In this document: in pieces, positions 1-7,954 of the stretch
Layout of the letters: each line of letters opens with the position of its first letter
Position numbering within the stretch: the stretch's first letter is position 1
Assembly (NCBI GenBank): GCA_005884745.1
Contig: VAZU01000107.1
Coordinates: 2,773-11,832, forward strand
Reading direction: 5' to 3'
DNA from: Alphaproteobacteria bacterium
GTDB taxonomy: Bacteria > Pseudomonadota > Alphaproteobacteria > Rhizobiales > Xanthobacteraceae
Length of the DNA: 9,060 nt
Program-made: the position numbers and the translations under genes
Notes under the pieces: generated by a model
Database searches by the model: none
What the model was told of the DNA's origin: nothing
What the model saw: the letters and a program-made list of their open reading frames with translations, nothing else

Positions 1-1170
1 TGCTACGGAATCACGCGGACCAACGCGGCGACCCACGAGATCATCCGCGCCAATGTACACCGCTCGCCGATGTATTCGGGCCAGATCCGCAGCCGCGGTC
101 CGCGCTATTGTCCGTCGATCGAGGACAAGATCGTCCGCTTCGGCGAGCGCGACGGACATCAGATTTTTCTCGAGCCCGAGGGCCTGGACGATCCGACGAT
201 CTATCCCAACGGAATCTCGACGTCGCTGCCGGAAGAAGTGCAGCGGCAGTTGCTGGCGACGATTCCCGGGCTCGAGCGCGCGCAGATGATGCGGCCCGGC
301 TACGCCATCGAATACGACCATGTCGATCCGAGAGAGCTTGAGCCCACGCTGGAGACCAAGCGCGTCGTGGGCCTGTTCCTGGCCGGCCAGATCAACGGCA
401 CGACCGGGTACGAGGAAGCGGCGGGGCAGGGCCTGGTCGCCGGGCTCAATGCGGCTGCGCGCGCCGGCGGCGCCGCCGGCGCTTCGATCGTGTTCGATCG
501 CGCCGACGCGTATCTGGGCGTGATGATCGACGATCTCGTCACCCGCGGCGTGAGCGAGCCGTATCGGATGTTCACGTCGCGCGCGGAATATCGATTGACG
601 CTGCGGGCCGACAATGCCGACCAGCGCCTGACCGCTGCGGGCATTCGCATCGGTTGTGTGGGCGGCGCGCGCGCCTCCAAGCACCGCGCCAAAACGGCGG
701 CGCTGTCCCAGGCTCGTGCCATGGCACAATCCCTGTCGCTCAAGCCCAGAGAGGCCGAGCGGCATGGCATCCCGACGAACAAGGACGGCCAGGCGCGGAC
801 CGCGTTCGAGCTCCTGTCCTACCCGCACATCGGCTTTGCCGACATCGCCCGCGCGTGGCCGCAGTTCGCGCGCCTCGAGCCGAAGATCGCGGAGCAGCTG
901 GAGATCGACGCCAAATACGCGGTCTATCTGGGGCGCCAAGCGGCCGATGTCGCCGCCTACCGACGCGACGAAAGTTTGGAACTGCCGGACGCGCTCGACT
1001 ATTGCGACGTGCCCGGCCTGTCGCATGAGGTGCGGCAGAAGCTGCAATCGATTCGGCCCCGTACGATCGGTCAGGCAAGCCGAATCGATGGGATCACGCC
1101 GGCGGCGTTGACCTTGCTGGCCGCCCGCGTGAGACGCAGGCATGCCCGGCGCGCGCCCGCCGCGCATTGA
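1..1170 (+). CDS. mnmG: MnmG (GidA), tRNA uridine-5-carboxymethylaminomethyl synthesis enzyme, 3' part
   Basis: This is the C-terminal 389 residues of an FAD-dependent enzyme that works with MnmE to make the cmnm5 modification on wobble uridine 34 of certain tRNAs. The frame is open from base 1, so the 5' end is outside the window; family members are about 620-630 residues, so roughly 235 are missing. Visible family signatures are CYGITRTN at fragment residues 1-8, RYCPSIEDK around the conserved Cys37, the FAD-site stretch GQINGTTGYEEAA at 129-141, and EPYRMFTSRAEYRL at 186-199. The tail (RTAFELLSYP onward) is the helical domain that the family uses to bind MnmE and tRNA. It ends at TGA 1168-1170. 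The next gene, rsmG, follows on the same strand after about 100 bp, the usual arrangement in alphaproteobacteria. No internal damage is seen. Confidence 0.97.
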   Translation, partial: CYGITRTNAATHEIIRANVHRSPMYSGQIRSRGPRYCPSIEDKIVRFGERDGHQIFLEPEGLDDPTIYPNGISTSLPEEVQRQLLATIPGLERAQMMRPGYAIEYDHVDPRELEPTLETKRVVGLFLAGQINGTTGYEEAAGQGLVAGLNAAARAGGAAGASIVFDRADAYLGVMIDDLVTRGVSEPYRMFTSRAEYRLTLRADNADQRLTAAGIRIGCVGGARASKHRAKTAALSQARAMAQSLSLKPREAERHGIPTNKDGQARTAFELLSYPHIGFADIARAWPQFARLEPKIAEQLEIDAKYAVYLGRQAADVAAYRRDESLELPDALDYCDVPGLSHEVRQKLQSIRPRTIGQASRIDGITPAALTLLAARVRRRHARRAPAAH

Positions 1171-1211
1171 CGGCGAGGATCAAAATCCCCGGCGCGGCAG
1201 GGGCATAGCCA

Positions 1212-1255
1212 CTGGCTTGTCTGCCGGATCGCAGCGATGCCGGCAAGCCGGCCAG
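1212..1255. repeat. Imperfect inverted repeat in the mnmG-rsmG gap
   Basis: The 101-bp gap holds an imperfect hairpin. TGCCGGATCG (1222-1231) pairs with CGAT plus CCGGCA (1235-1238 and 1240-1245) around a CAG loop with one bulged base. Outer arms CTGGCT (1212-1217) and AGCC..CCAG (1246-1255) extend it. There is no T-run after it, so it is not a classical intrinsic terminator. It could be a REP-type palindrome or a processing structure 5' of rsmG. The structure is read by eye; no folding energy was computed. Confidence 0.45.
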
Positions 1256-1271
1256 CGCAGTTAACGCATCG

Positions 1272-1955
1272 ATGTCGCCCCGTCGCGCGCGCGATCCAAA
1301 GACCCTCGATCTGTCCGAGGACCGCGCACGCGCGCTCGCGATGAATCCTGTTTCACGTGAAACGGCGCAACGCCTCGATCGATTTGTCGAGCTGCTGTTG
1401 AAATGGCAGCGCGTCAGCAATCTGATTGCCGATTCCAGCGTGGGTCACGTGTGGACGCGACACATAGCCGATTCTCTGCAGCTCATCGCGCTGGCGCCGG
1501 ACGCCCGCACCTGGGTCGACCTCGGTTCCGGCGCCGGGTTTCCCGGCCTGGTGCTGGCATGCGCGCTTGCGGACACGGCCGGCGCCATGGTGCATCTCAT
1601 CGAGAGCAATGCAAAGAAGGCCGGCTTCCTGCGCGAAGCCGCGCGGGCCACCCAGGCGGCGGCGACCGTACACCACGGCCGCGCCGAGGATCTCATCCCG
1701 GCGTGGCAGCATCCGGTCGACGTAGTGACCGCCCGGGCGCTCGCTCCCCTCTCCATTCTGGTCGGATTGGCGGCCCCGATGGTAAAAAAGGGTGCAAAAG
1801 CCCTGTTCCTGAAGGGACAAGATGTAGAGGCAGAATTGACCGAGGCGACTAAATATTGGAACATCGAGACAGTAATTGTGCCCAGCCGTACCGATTCCAG
1901 AGGCCGCATCGTCGAGATTCGCGCAGTGACGGCGCGCAACGAGCGATTGCATTGA
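1272..1955 (+). CDS. rsmG: RsmG (GidB), 16S rRNA (guanine-527-N7) methyltransferase
   Basis: A 227-residue SAM-dependent methyltransferase that makes m7G527 in 16S rRNA; in other bacteria its loss gives low-level streptomycin resistance. The SAM-binding glycine motif DLGSGAGFPG is at residues 83-92. Other family marks are VSRET at 27-31, WTRHIADSLQL at 61-71, ESNAKKAGFL at 111-120 and TARALAPLS at 153-161. ATG 1272 is the first start after an in-frame stop at 1206, and the preceding LSEDRARALAMNPVSRET resembles the usual alphaproteobacterial N-terminus. No clear Shine-Dalgarno sequence precedes it. ATG 1341, just before VSRET, is a less likely alternative. The stop at 1953-1955 lies 10 bp before parA, so the two are probably co-transcribed. 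The codons for VSRET form a parS site. Confidence 0.96.
   Translation: MSPRRARDPKTLDLSEDRARALAMNPVSRETAQRLDRFVELLLKWQRVSNLIADSSVGHVWTRHIADSLQLIALAPDARTWVDLGSGAGFPGLVLACALADTAGAMVHLIESNAKKAGFLREAARATQAAATVHHGRAEDLIPAWQHPVDVVTARALAPLSILVGLAAPMVKKGAKALFLKGQDVEAELTEATKYWNIETVIVPSRTDSRGRIVEIRAVTARNERLH
1349..1364. other. parS: parS centromere-like site (ParB binding) inside rsmG
   Basis: The sequence TGTTTCACGTGAAACG contains a perfect 14-bp palindrome, GTTTCACGTGAAAC at 1350-1363. It matches the consensus bacterial parS TGTTTCACGTGAAACA at 15 of 16 positions; only the last base differs. It lies in the 5' part of rsmG, where it also encodes the V-S-R-E-T residues of RsmG, and about 1.5 kb upstream of the parB start. 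ParB is expected to load here as a CTP-dependent clamp and spread along the DNA. No second full-length match was found by eye elsewhere in the window. Confidence 0.92.
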
Positions 1956-1965
1956 GAGATTTGCC

Positions 1966-2769
1966 ATGATGCAGACAGGCCCCCGGATCCTCGCCCTCGC
2001 CAACCAGAAAGGGGGGGTGGGCAAAACGACGACCGCGATCAATCTCGGAACCGCGCTGGCCGCGATCGGGGAGCGGGTGCTCATCATCGATCTCGATCCG
2101 CAGGGCAATGCCTCGACCGGGCTCGGCATCGATCGCAAGATCAGGTTGCGCTCGACCTACGACGTGCTGATCGGATCGACGCCGCTACGGGGCGCTATTT
2201 TGGAAACCGCGGTGCCGCGGCTGCACATCGCGCCCTCGACCCTGGACCTCTCGGGCATCGAGCTCGAAATTGCGCAGGAACGCGATCGCGCGTTCCGGTT
2301 GCGCAATGCCATTACGACTCTGGGTAGCGAGCCCGATCCGGCGTTCAGCTACGTGCTGGTGGATTGTCCGCCGTCGCTCAATCTGCTCACGGTCAACGCG
2401 ATGGCGGCGGCCAATGCGATCCTGGTGCCGCTGCAATGCGAATTCTTCGCGCTCGAAGGCCTTTCCCAGCTGCTCAAGACCGTCGAGCAGGTCAGGACGA
2501 CGCTCAACCCCGGCCTCACGATCCACGGCATCGTGCTGACCATGTACGACGCGCGCAACAACCTGTCCGGCCAGGTCGTGGCCGACGTGCGGCAGTTCAT
2601 GGGCGAAAAAGTCTATCAAACCATCATTCCCCGCAACGTGCGGGTTTCGGAGGCGCCGTCCTACGGCAAGCCGGTGCTGCTCTACGATCTCAAGTGCGTC
2701 GGCAGCCAGGCCTACTTGCGGCTTGCCTCGGAGATCATCCAGCGGGAAAAGATTCTGCGCGCAGCGTGA
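1966..2769 (+). CDS. parA: ParA, chromosome-partitioning ATPase
   Basis: A 267-residue Walker-type cytoskeletal ATPase. ATP-bound ParA dimers bind DNA non-specifically and ParB-parS complexes move by stimulating ATP hydrolysis, segregating the replication-origin region. The deviant Walker A motif KGGVGKTT is at residues 15-22, with the signature lysine K15. DLDPQGNAST at 42-51 carries the catalytic Asp44, and the Walker B segment YVLVDCPPS is at 129-137. The C-terminal stretch IPRNVRVSEAPSYGKP is typical of chromosomal (Soj-like) ParA. The short N-terminus, lacking an added helix-turn-helix domain, also argues for the chromosomal type rather than the P1-plasmid type. ATG 1966 follows the rsmG stop by 10 bp, with purine-rich GAGAGA overlapping that stop; ATG 1969 is an equally placed alternative. 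A run of seven G (2011-2017) lies in the Walker A codons. Confidence 0.97.
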   Translation: MMQTGPRILALANQKGGVGKTTTAINLGTALAAIGERVLIIDLDPQGNASTGLGIDRKIRLRSTYDVLIGSTPLRGAILETAVPRLHIAPSTLDLSGIELEIAQERDRAFRLRNAITTLGSEPDPAFSYVLVDCPPSLNLLTVNAMAAANAILVPLQCEFFALEGLSQLLKTVEQVRTTLNPGLTIHGIVLTMYDARNNLSGQVVADVRQFMGEKVYQTIIPRNVRVSEAPSYGKPVLLYDLKCVGSQAYLRLASEIIQREKILRAA

Positions 2770-2790
2770 TTCGGTGTGAAACGCGGCTCT

Positions 2791-2870
2791 TGTCATGGCC
2801 GGGCTTGTCCCGGCCATCCACGCGGCCTTCTAGCTGATCCGTGGACGCTTGGCGCAGGGCCGGCATGACG
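2791..2870. repeat. Alphaproteobacterial REP-like palindromic element between parA and parB
   Basis: The 127-bp parA-parB gap carries a strong hairpin: ATGGCCGGG (2795-2803), loop CTTGT, CCCGGCCAT (2809-2817), a perfect 9-bp stem. Around it is a larger inverted structure with GTCATG (2792-2797) and CCACG (2818-2822) mirrored by CGTGG (2840-2844) and CATGAC (2864-2869). Translated on the minus strand it gives the peptide GRDKPGHD, the hallmark of a dispersed repeat that produces spurious small ORFs in Bradyrhizobium-like genomes. Only one copy was seen in this window. In RNA the hairpin could affect parB transcript processing or stability; that is inference. Confidence 0.8.
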
Positions 2871-2885
2871 ATTCGGCTGATTGAC

Positions 2886-2891
2886 GGGAGG
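2886..2891 (+). promoter_or_regulatory. Shine-Dalgarno sequence of parB
   Basis: GGGAGG lies 5 nt before ATG 2897 and is the clearest ribosome-binding site in the window. It fixes the parB start downstream of the palindromic element. Confidence 0.7.
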
Positions 2892-2896
2892 CGGCG

Positions 2897-3772
2897 ATGG
2901 CGGAGGAAGCGGCGAGATCGCGATTGGGGCGCGGCCTCGCGGCGCTGATCGGCGACGTCGGCGAGGAGACCGCGGCGGTCGAGCGCGCGCGCGGCCAGCG
3001 GCGTGTGCCGGTCGAGTTCCTGCGGCCCAATCCGCGCAATCCGCGGCAATCCTATTCGGAGGTCGAGCTCGACGAGCTCGCGGCATCGATTCGCGCGCGC
3101 GGCATCATCCAGCCGATCGTGGCGCGCACGTTGCGCGGCTCCGCGGACCATTACGAGATCATCGCCGGCGAGCGGCGCTGGCGCGCCGCGCAGCGCGCCG
3201 GCATGCACGACGTGCCGATTGTTCTCTTCGAGGCCAGCGATCGCGAGGCGCTCGAGCTCGCGATCGTCGAGAACGTGCAGCGCACCGATCTCAACCCGCT
3301 GGAAGAGGCGATGGGGTATCAGGCGCTCGAGGAATTCGGCCACAACCAGGACGACATTGCGCGGCTGATCGGCAAGAGCCGCAGCCACGTCGCCAACACG
3401 CTGCGCCTGCTCAAGCTGCCGGACGCGGTGAAGATCTATCTGCGGGAAGGCAAGATTTCCGCCGGCCACGCCCGCGCGCTATTGGGCCAGCCGGACCCGG
3501 AGAAAATGGCCCGGGTCATCGTCGAGCAGGGCCTCAACGTGCGCGCCGTCGAGGCGATCGCGCAAGAACGCGCCGGCGCCGCCGGCAGGACGGCAAAACG
3601 CCGGCCCAGAGCCGAAAAGGACGCCGATACCCTGGCGCTCGAAAAACGATTATCCGACGCGCTCGGGCTCAACGTCAGTGTCGAGCATCGCGGGAAGGGC
3701 GGCGAGCTGAAAATCCGCTATCGCAGCCTCGAGCAGCTCGACGAAGTGGTCCGCCGGCTGGAGCGCGGCTGA
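2897..3772 (+). CDS. parB: ParB, parS-binding CTPase clamp of chromosome partitioning
   Basis: A 291-residue partition protein that binds parS, hydrolyses CTP, slides and spreads on DNA, recruits SMC and stimulates ParA. The N-terminal ParA-contact motif LGRGLAAL is at residues 10-17. The ParB/Srx CTP-binding domain spans about 36-135, with GIIQPIVAR at 69-77, GERRWRAA at 91-98 and ENVQRTDLNPLEEA at 125-138. The helix-turn-helix for parS is around 151-172 (QDDIARLIGKSRSHVANTL), followed by the linker-helix region LPDAVKIYLREGKISAGHARALL. A charged linker (about 225-248) leads to the C-terminal dimerisation domain ending VVRRLERG. Length and domain order are normal. It ends 31 bp from the convergent holA stop; no obvious terminator was seen there. 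Confidence 0.97.
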   Translation: MAEEAARSRLGRGLAALIGDVGEETAAVERARGQRRVPVEFLRPNPRNPRQSYSEVELDELAASIRARGIIQPIVARTLRGSADHYEIIAGERRWRAAQRAGMHDVPIVLFEASDREALELAIVENVQRTDLNPLEEAMGYQALEEFGHNQDDIARLIGKSRSHVANTLRLLKLPDAVKIYLREGKISAGHARALLGQPDPEKMARVIVEQGLNVRAVEAIAQERAGAAGRTAKRRPRAEKDADTLALEKRLSDALGLNVSVEHRGKGGELKIRYRSLEQLDEVVRRLERG

Positions 3773-3803
3773 GCGAGCGCTCGGCAACGGACAGGAAAGT
3801 CAG

Positions 3804-4792
3804 TCAGTCCATTCTCCGCCGTGCCGCCTGCGCGATGCCGAGCAGGGCGCGGCTCACGAGCGGATCGGACAGCGCCGCCGCGGATCCGGTCAGTTGCCGG
3901 ATCTGGAGCCCGGCCTCTGCAAGCTGCGCCATGGTCTGCTCGAGCCGCGCCGCGGTCCAGTTTTTCAGCGCCGCTTCGACCGCCGGCACGCGGCGGAACT
4001 GGGCTTTCGGCGTAATGCGATCGACCGCCTCCGTCATCGGCGTCCCGGACTCGACCGCGAGGCGCGCCCGGTGCAGCTGGCTCAATTGGATGAGCGCGGC
4101 CGAGACGATCCGGCCCGGTGCGATGCCGGAGGATCGCGCGCGGGCAAATTCCTTTTCCACCTCGGCGGGTTTCCCGGCGAACGTCGCGTCGACCACGCCG
4201 TCGAGCGCCAGCGCGGCTGCGTCGGCGACGACCGCCAGCACGTCCGCGAGCTCGACCCGCGCTCTGCCGCGGGCGTAGAGCGCGAGCTTGCGGATTTCGC
4301 TCAACGATGCGCGGCGATCGCCGCCGATGAGCGACGCCAGGGCGGCGCGCGCGTCGGGCGCAATCGTCAGTCCGGCGGCGCGCATCTCGTCGTCGATAAG
4401 GCGCGCAAGCTCGAAGTGCGCAAAGCCGCGCCGCGCCGCAGATCGGAGGCCTCGATCACGACCCGGCAATCGGCCAGGGACGTGGCGATGAGCATCTCGA
4501 CCGCCCGGACGAAATCGCGCCCACCGGCCTTTACCCAGATCGCCCGCTTGCCGCCGAACAACGGGATCGTGCCGGCTTCATCGAGCAGCCGGGCGGGGTC
4601 CGCCGCAAGCTCGTCGCCTTCGAGCCGAACCAGGCGAAACGGGTCGCTCAGATCTTCGACGGTGGCGCGCAAAATCGCCTGGACCCGCTCCGAGACGAGG
4701 CCGGCGTCGGGTCCGAATACCAGCGCAATCGGCTGGGCTGGATTGGGCTCGGCAAGGTAGACTTCGATTGCGGCTCGATTCAGCGCGACCAT
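3804..4792 (-). CDS. holA: HolA, DNA polymerase III delta subunit; reading frame disrupted
   Basis: The delta subunit opens the beta sliding clamp within the clamp-loader complex and is essential in bacteria studied. The gene reads from ATG 4792 to TGA 3804-3806 in two frames. The N-terminal part (residues 1-125: IALVFGPDAGLVSERV, LVRLEGDELAADPARL, IPLFGGKRAIWV, VVIEASDLRRGAALR) runs in one frame to about 4418. The rest (ELARLIDDEMRAAGLTIAPDARAAL onward, 202 residues) runs in another frame from about 4412 to the end. Between them, about 20 codons normally found in alphaproteobacterial HolA are absent, and the frame shift needs missing bases equal to 1 modulo 3. The two parts total 327 residues against a usual 340-345. 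AGGG in the 12-nt gap after lptE may be its ribosome-binding site. It is the last gene of the leuS-lptE-holA group. The lesion is probably a sequence error. Confidence 0.88.
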
Positions 4793-4804
4793 GCGGCCCT
4801 GCGC

Positions 4805-5371
4805 TCAGGTCCCGGCGACGAGATAGGACGCGAGCCGCGAGCGGATCTGCTCGGCGATGACCTTTGCGGCGCGGTCCTCCGCGTCGCGTCGCGCGCGAGA
4901 ACTGGCGAACCGCTGCTGCTGGCCGGGAACATCGGAACTCACCCGGGCGAACGCCGTGGCGTTGACCACGGGCCTGCCGGTCGCGAGCTCGGTCAGCGTG
5001 TATTTCACGTCGATGCCGGTGACCTCCGCCTCGGTCCGGCCGGTCTGCGGGTCGACGATGAGCGCGGAGCGCGAGGTGATCATCTTGATATTGAGACGAT
5101 GGGTGGGGGCGATGCTGCCCTCGCCGCCGGTCAAGTCGAACAGCAGGGCGTTGCGCAACTCGACGGCGATGCGGGCGTCGTTGCTACCCCGGGCGGCATC
5201 GACCTGCTGCACGTCGACGGCGGCCAGCGCATTGCCGAGCGTCGGGGCGCCGCTCAGCGGCGGCTGGCCGTACAGCGGCTGAAAGCACGCCGCCAACAGC
5301 CCGGCGCTGCCGAGGGCCAGGGCCGAGCGAAGCAGGCGGCCGAGCGCCGCCCTATGGTCAGGCCACCACAT
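4805..5371 (-). CDS. lptE: LptE, LPS-assembly outer-membrane lipoprotein
   Basis: LptE forms a plug-and-barrel complex with LptD that places lipopolysaccharide in the outer leaflet of the outer membrane. From ATG 5371 the protein has 188 residues: a signal peptide with an arginine-containing N-region and hydrophobic stretch (LALGSAGLL), then the lipobox LAAC with lipidated Cys29. FQPLYG directly after the cysteine is the family hallmark. The C-terminal part (GRPVVNATAFARVSSDVPGQ, then RRDAEDRAAKVIAEQIRSRLASYLVAGT) is characteristic of alphaproteobacterial LptE. ATG 5371 overlaps the leuS 3' end by 14 nt, suggesting translational coupling. An in-frame ATG at 5392 would add MYRRESS and a larger overlap, and is less likely. 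It lies 12 nt upstream of holA on the same strand. Confidence 0.93.
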   Translation of the reverse strand: MWWPDHRAALGRLLRSALALGSAGLLAACFQPLYGQPPLSGAPTLGNALAAVDVQQVDAARGSNDARIAVELRNALLFDLTGGEGSIAPTHRLNIKMITSRSALIVDPQTGRTEAEVTGIDVKYTLTELATGRPVVNATAFARVSSDVPGQQQRFASSRARRDAEDRAAKVIAEQIRSRLASYLVAGT

Positions 5372-7954
5372 TGACGATTCTCTGCGGTACAACGATGACT
5401 TTTTTAGGGGCCTTGCCGGCGAGCGCCCGCCGCACCGCCTCGAGCTCGAGCACCGCGGCCTCGATGTCGGGCTGGCCGGCGTCCCGGGCGACCGTGACGT
5501 CGGCGCGCTTTTTGCCGTTGACCTGCACCGGTAGCGTCACGGTGTCCTCGATCAGCAGCGTCTTGTCGAGCGTGGGCCAGGGTTCCTCGGCAACCAACGA
5601 CGTGTGGCCCAGCCCCGCCCAGCATTCCTCGGCGAGGTGCGGCATCATCGGCGCAAATAGTTTCACCAGCATATCGCCGGCTTCGCGAAGCGCAGCTTGT
5701 TCCGCGGCGGTGGCGCCGCCCCGGCCGGCCGCGTCGCGGACGGCCATTTCCAGCAGATTTGCCTGCGAATACATGAACGCGACCGCGGTATTGAAGCGCA
5801 AGTCCTCGATCGCGCGGGTGACCTTGTCGAGGGTCTTGTGCGCGTCCCGGCGGATCTCCAGCGCAGCCTGGCGATCCTTGCCCGGGCGAGCCTCCGCGGC
5901 CGTGATCTCGGCGATGTCGTTGACGAGCCGCCACAGGCGTTGCGCGAAGCGGCCGGCGCCCTGCACCCCCTCCTCGGTCCAGATCACGTCGCGCTCCGGC
6001 GGCGAATCCGACAGCATGAACCAGCGTGCCGTATCGGCCCCGAACGTGCCCATGATATCGTCCGGGTCCACCGTATTGCGCTTGGACTTCGACATCTTCT
6101 CGATCGGGCCGATCTCCACCGGCTCGCCCGTGGCGGCGAGCACCGCGTAGCGGCGATCGCCTTCGACCTTGATCTCGACTTCGGCAGGCTCCGCATGGGT
6201 CCCGTCCGCCGTGCGATAGGTCTCGTGGACGACCATGCCCTGGGTGAACAGGCCGGCGAAGGGCTCGTCGAGCCCGATATGGCCGGTCGCCCGCATCGCC
6301 CGGGTGAAGAAGCGGCTGTAGAGCAAGTGCAAAATCGCGTGCTCGATCCCGCCGATATATTGGTCGACCGGCATCCAGGTATCGACCACCTCGCGGTTGG
6401 TGGGCGCGGTTTCGATCCAGGGATCGGTGAAGCGCGCGAAATACCACGACGAATCCACGAACGTATCCATCGTGTCGGTCTCGCGCCGCGCCGGCCCGCC
6501 GCACGACGGGCAGCGGACATGTTTCCAGGTCGGATGGCGGTCGAGCGGATTGCCGGGCCGGTCGAAATCGACGTCCTCGGGAAGTTTCACCGGAAGATCG
6601 CGATCCGGCACCGGGACGATGCCGCAGGTCTCGCAATGGATGATCGGAATCGGACAGCCCCAGTAGCGTTGGCGGGAGATGCCCCAGTCGCGCAGCCGGT
6701 ATTGCACTTGCCGCTCGCCGACGGGACGGCCGTCTCTGCGCTCGCGTTCGAGCCGGCGCGCCACCTCCTCTTTCGCCTCGGCCACCCGCATTCCGTCGAG
6801 AAAACACGAGTTGATCATGAAGCCGTCGCCCTCGAAGGCGGTATCGGTGATCCGGAAGGCGGCCGGGTCCTGGCCGTCCGGGCAAACGACGGGAATCACC
6901 GGAAGCCGATATTTGTTGACGAAATCGAGGTCGCGCTGGTCGTGCGCGGGGCAGCCGAAGATCGCGCCGGTGCCGTACTCCATCAGGATGAAATTGGCGA
7001 CATAGACCGGAAGCTTCCGGGCCGGCTCGAACGGATGGATCGCCCGGATGCCGGTGTCGAACCCGAGCTTTTCCGCGGTCTCGATCAGCGCCTCGGCGGT
7101 GCCGGTGCGCCTGGTTTCGGCGATGAAGCTTTTGAGCGCTGGATTGCTCTTCGCCGCCGCTGCCGCGAGCGGATGCTCGGGCGAAATGGCCATGAAGGTC
7201 GCGCCGAACAAGGTGTCATGGCGCGTGGTGAAGATCTCCAGCTCCTTCTCGCGGCTCGGCGTCGTTTCCGGATCGAGCGCGAAGCGGATGCGCAATCCTT
7301 CCGAGCGGCCGATCCAATTCTGCTGCATCAATCGCACTTTTTCCGGCCAGCGCTCGAGCCGGTCGAGCGCGGCCAACAGATCGTCCGAGAAGGCCGTGAT
7401 CTTGAAGAACCATTGCGTGAGCTCACGCTGCTCCACCGGCGCGCCCGAGCGCCAGCCGCGGCCGTCGATGACCTGCTCGTTGGCCAGCACGGTCTGATCG
7501 ACCGGATCCCAATTGACCTTCGACTGCTTGCGCTCCACCAGGCCCGCGCGCAGGAAGTCCAAGAACATCTTCTGCTGATGTTTGTAGTAGCCGGGATCGC
7601 AGGTCGCGAGCTCGCGGGTCCAGTCGAGCGACAGCCCCATCGATTTGAGCTGCGAGCGCATGGCCTCGATGTTGGCGTAGGTCCATTGCCGCGGGTGCAC
7701 CTTGTTGGCGATGGCGGCGTTCTCGGCCGGCATGCCGAACGCGTCCCAACCCATCGGATGCAGGACGTTGAAACCGCGGGCGCGCATGAAGCGGGCGACC
7801 ACGTCGCCCATGGCGTAGTTGCGCACGTGCCCCATGTGGATGCGGCCCGACGGGTACGGAGATCCCCGTTGGGGGTGCGGAAAATGCCCCGCTCTTCCCA
7901 TATCTTCTGCCAGCGCGGCTCGGCCTCGCGGGCGTTGTAGCGCTCCGTGGTCAT
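5358..7954 (-). CDS. leuS: LeuS, leucyl-tRNA synthetase; frame disrupted near the N-terminus
   Basis: A class I aminoacyl-tRNA synthetase that charges tRNA-Leu and edits mischarged amino acids. The true N-terminus MTTERYNAREAEPRWQKIW starts at ATG 7954 and is readable to Asp31 (7862-7864). The protein resumes at PYPSGRIHMGHVRNY (from 7859) in a different frame and runs intact to TGA 5358-5360. Visible there are the HIGH-type signature HMGH (7827-7838), the CP1 editing domain with TTRHDT and GTGAIFGCPAHDQRD, two CxxC pairs (CETC and CPSC) of the zinc-like module, KMSKS (6084-6098), and the C-terminal anticodon and tail domains. The parts total 864 residues. About 10 codons of the Rossmann strand before PYPSG (normally like KYYVLEMF) are missing, and a 31-nt loss would restore a usual length of about 874. 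It overlaps lptE. Confidence 0.93.

Noticed and set aside
1447..1452. Second CACGTG core in rsmG as another parS
   Set aside because: Flanking bases (GGGTCACGTGTGG) do not match the parS arms; only the central hexamer is shared.
2011..2017. Run of seven G in the parA Walker A codons as a phase-variation tract
   Set aside because: It encodes the invariant K-G-G-V residues in frame in an intact gene. The run follows from glycine codon choice, and a switch in a segregation ATPase is implausible.
2735..3469. A 244-residue minus-strand frame containing GRDKPGHD
   Set aside because: It is antisense to parB; the peptide comes from the palindromic repeat, a known source of spurious ORFs.
3774..3783. 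Palindrome CGAGCGCTCG between the parB and holA stops as a bidirectional terminator
   Set aside because: It is a 10-bp palindrome with no room for a loop and no T-run on either strand, so there is not enough to call a terminator.
2881..4278. A 465-residue + strand open frame across parB and holA
   Set aside because: It is arginine- and alanine-rich, has no family motifs, and runs through well-supported parB in another frame and antisense to holA.
4400..4440. Programmed frameshifting in holA
   Set aside because: There is no slippery heptamer or stop-proximal shift site, and conserved codons are missing as well, which recoding cannot restore.
5697..7940. A 747-residue open frame on the + strand antisense to leuS
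   Set aside because: It lies wholly opposite conserved leuS coding sequence, has no recognisable domain, and is a typical GC-rich shadow frame.
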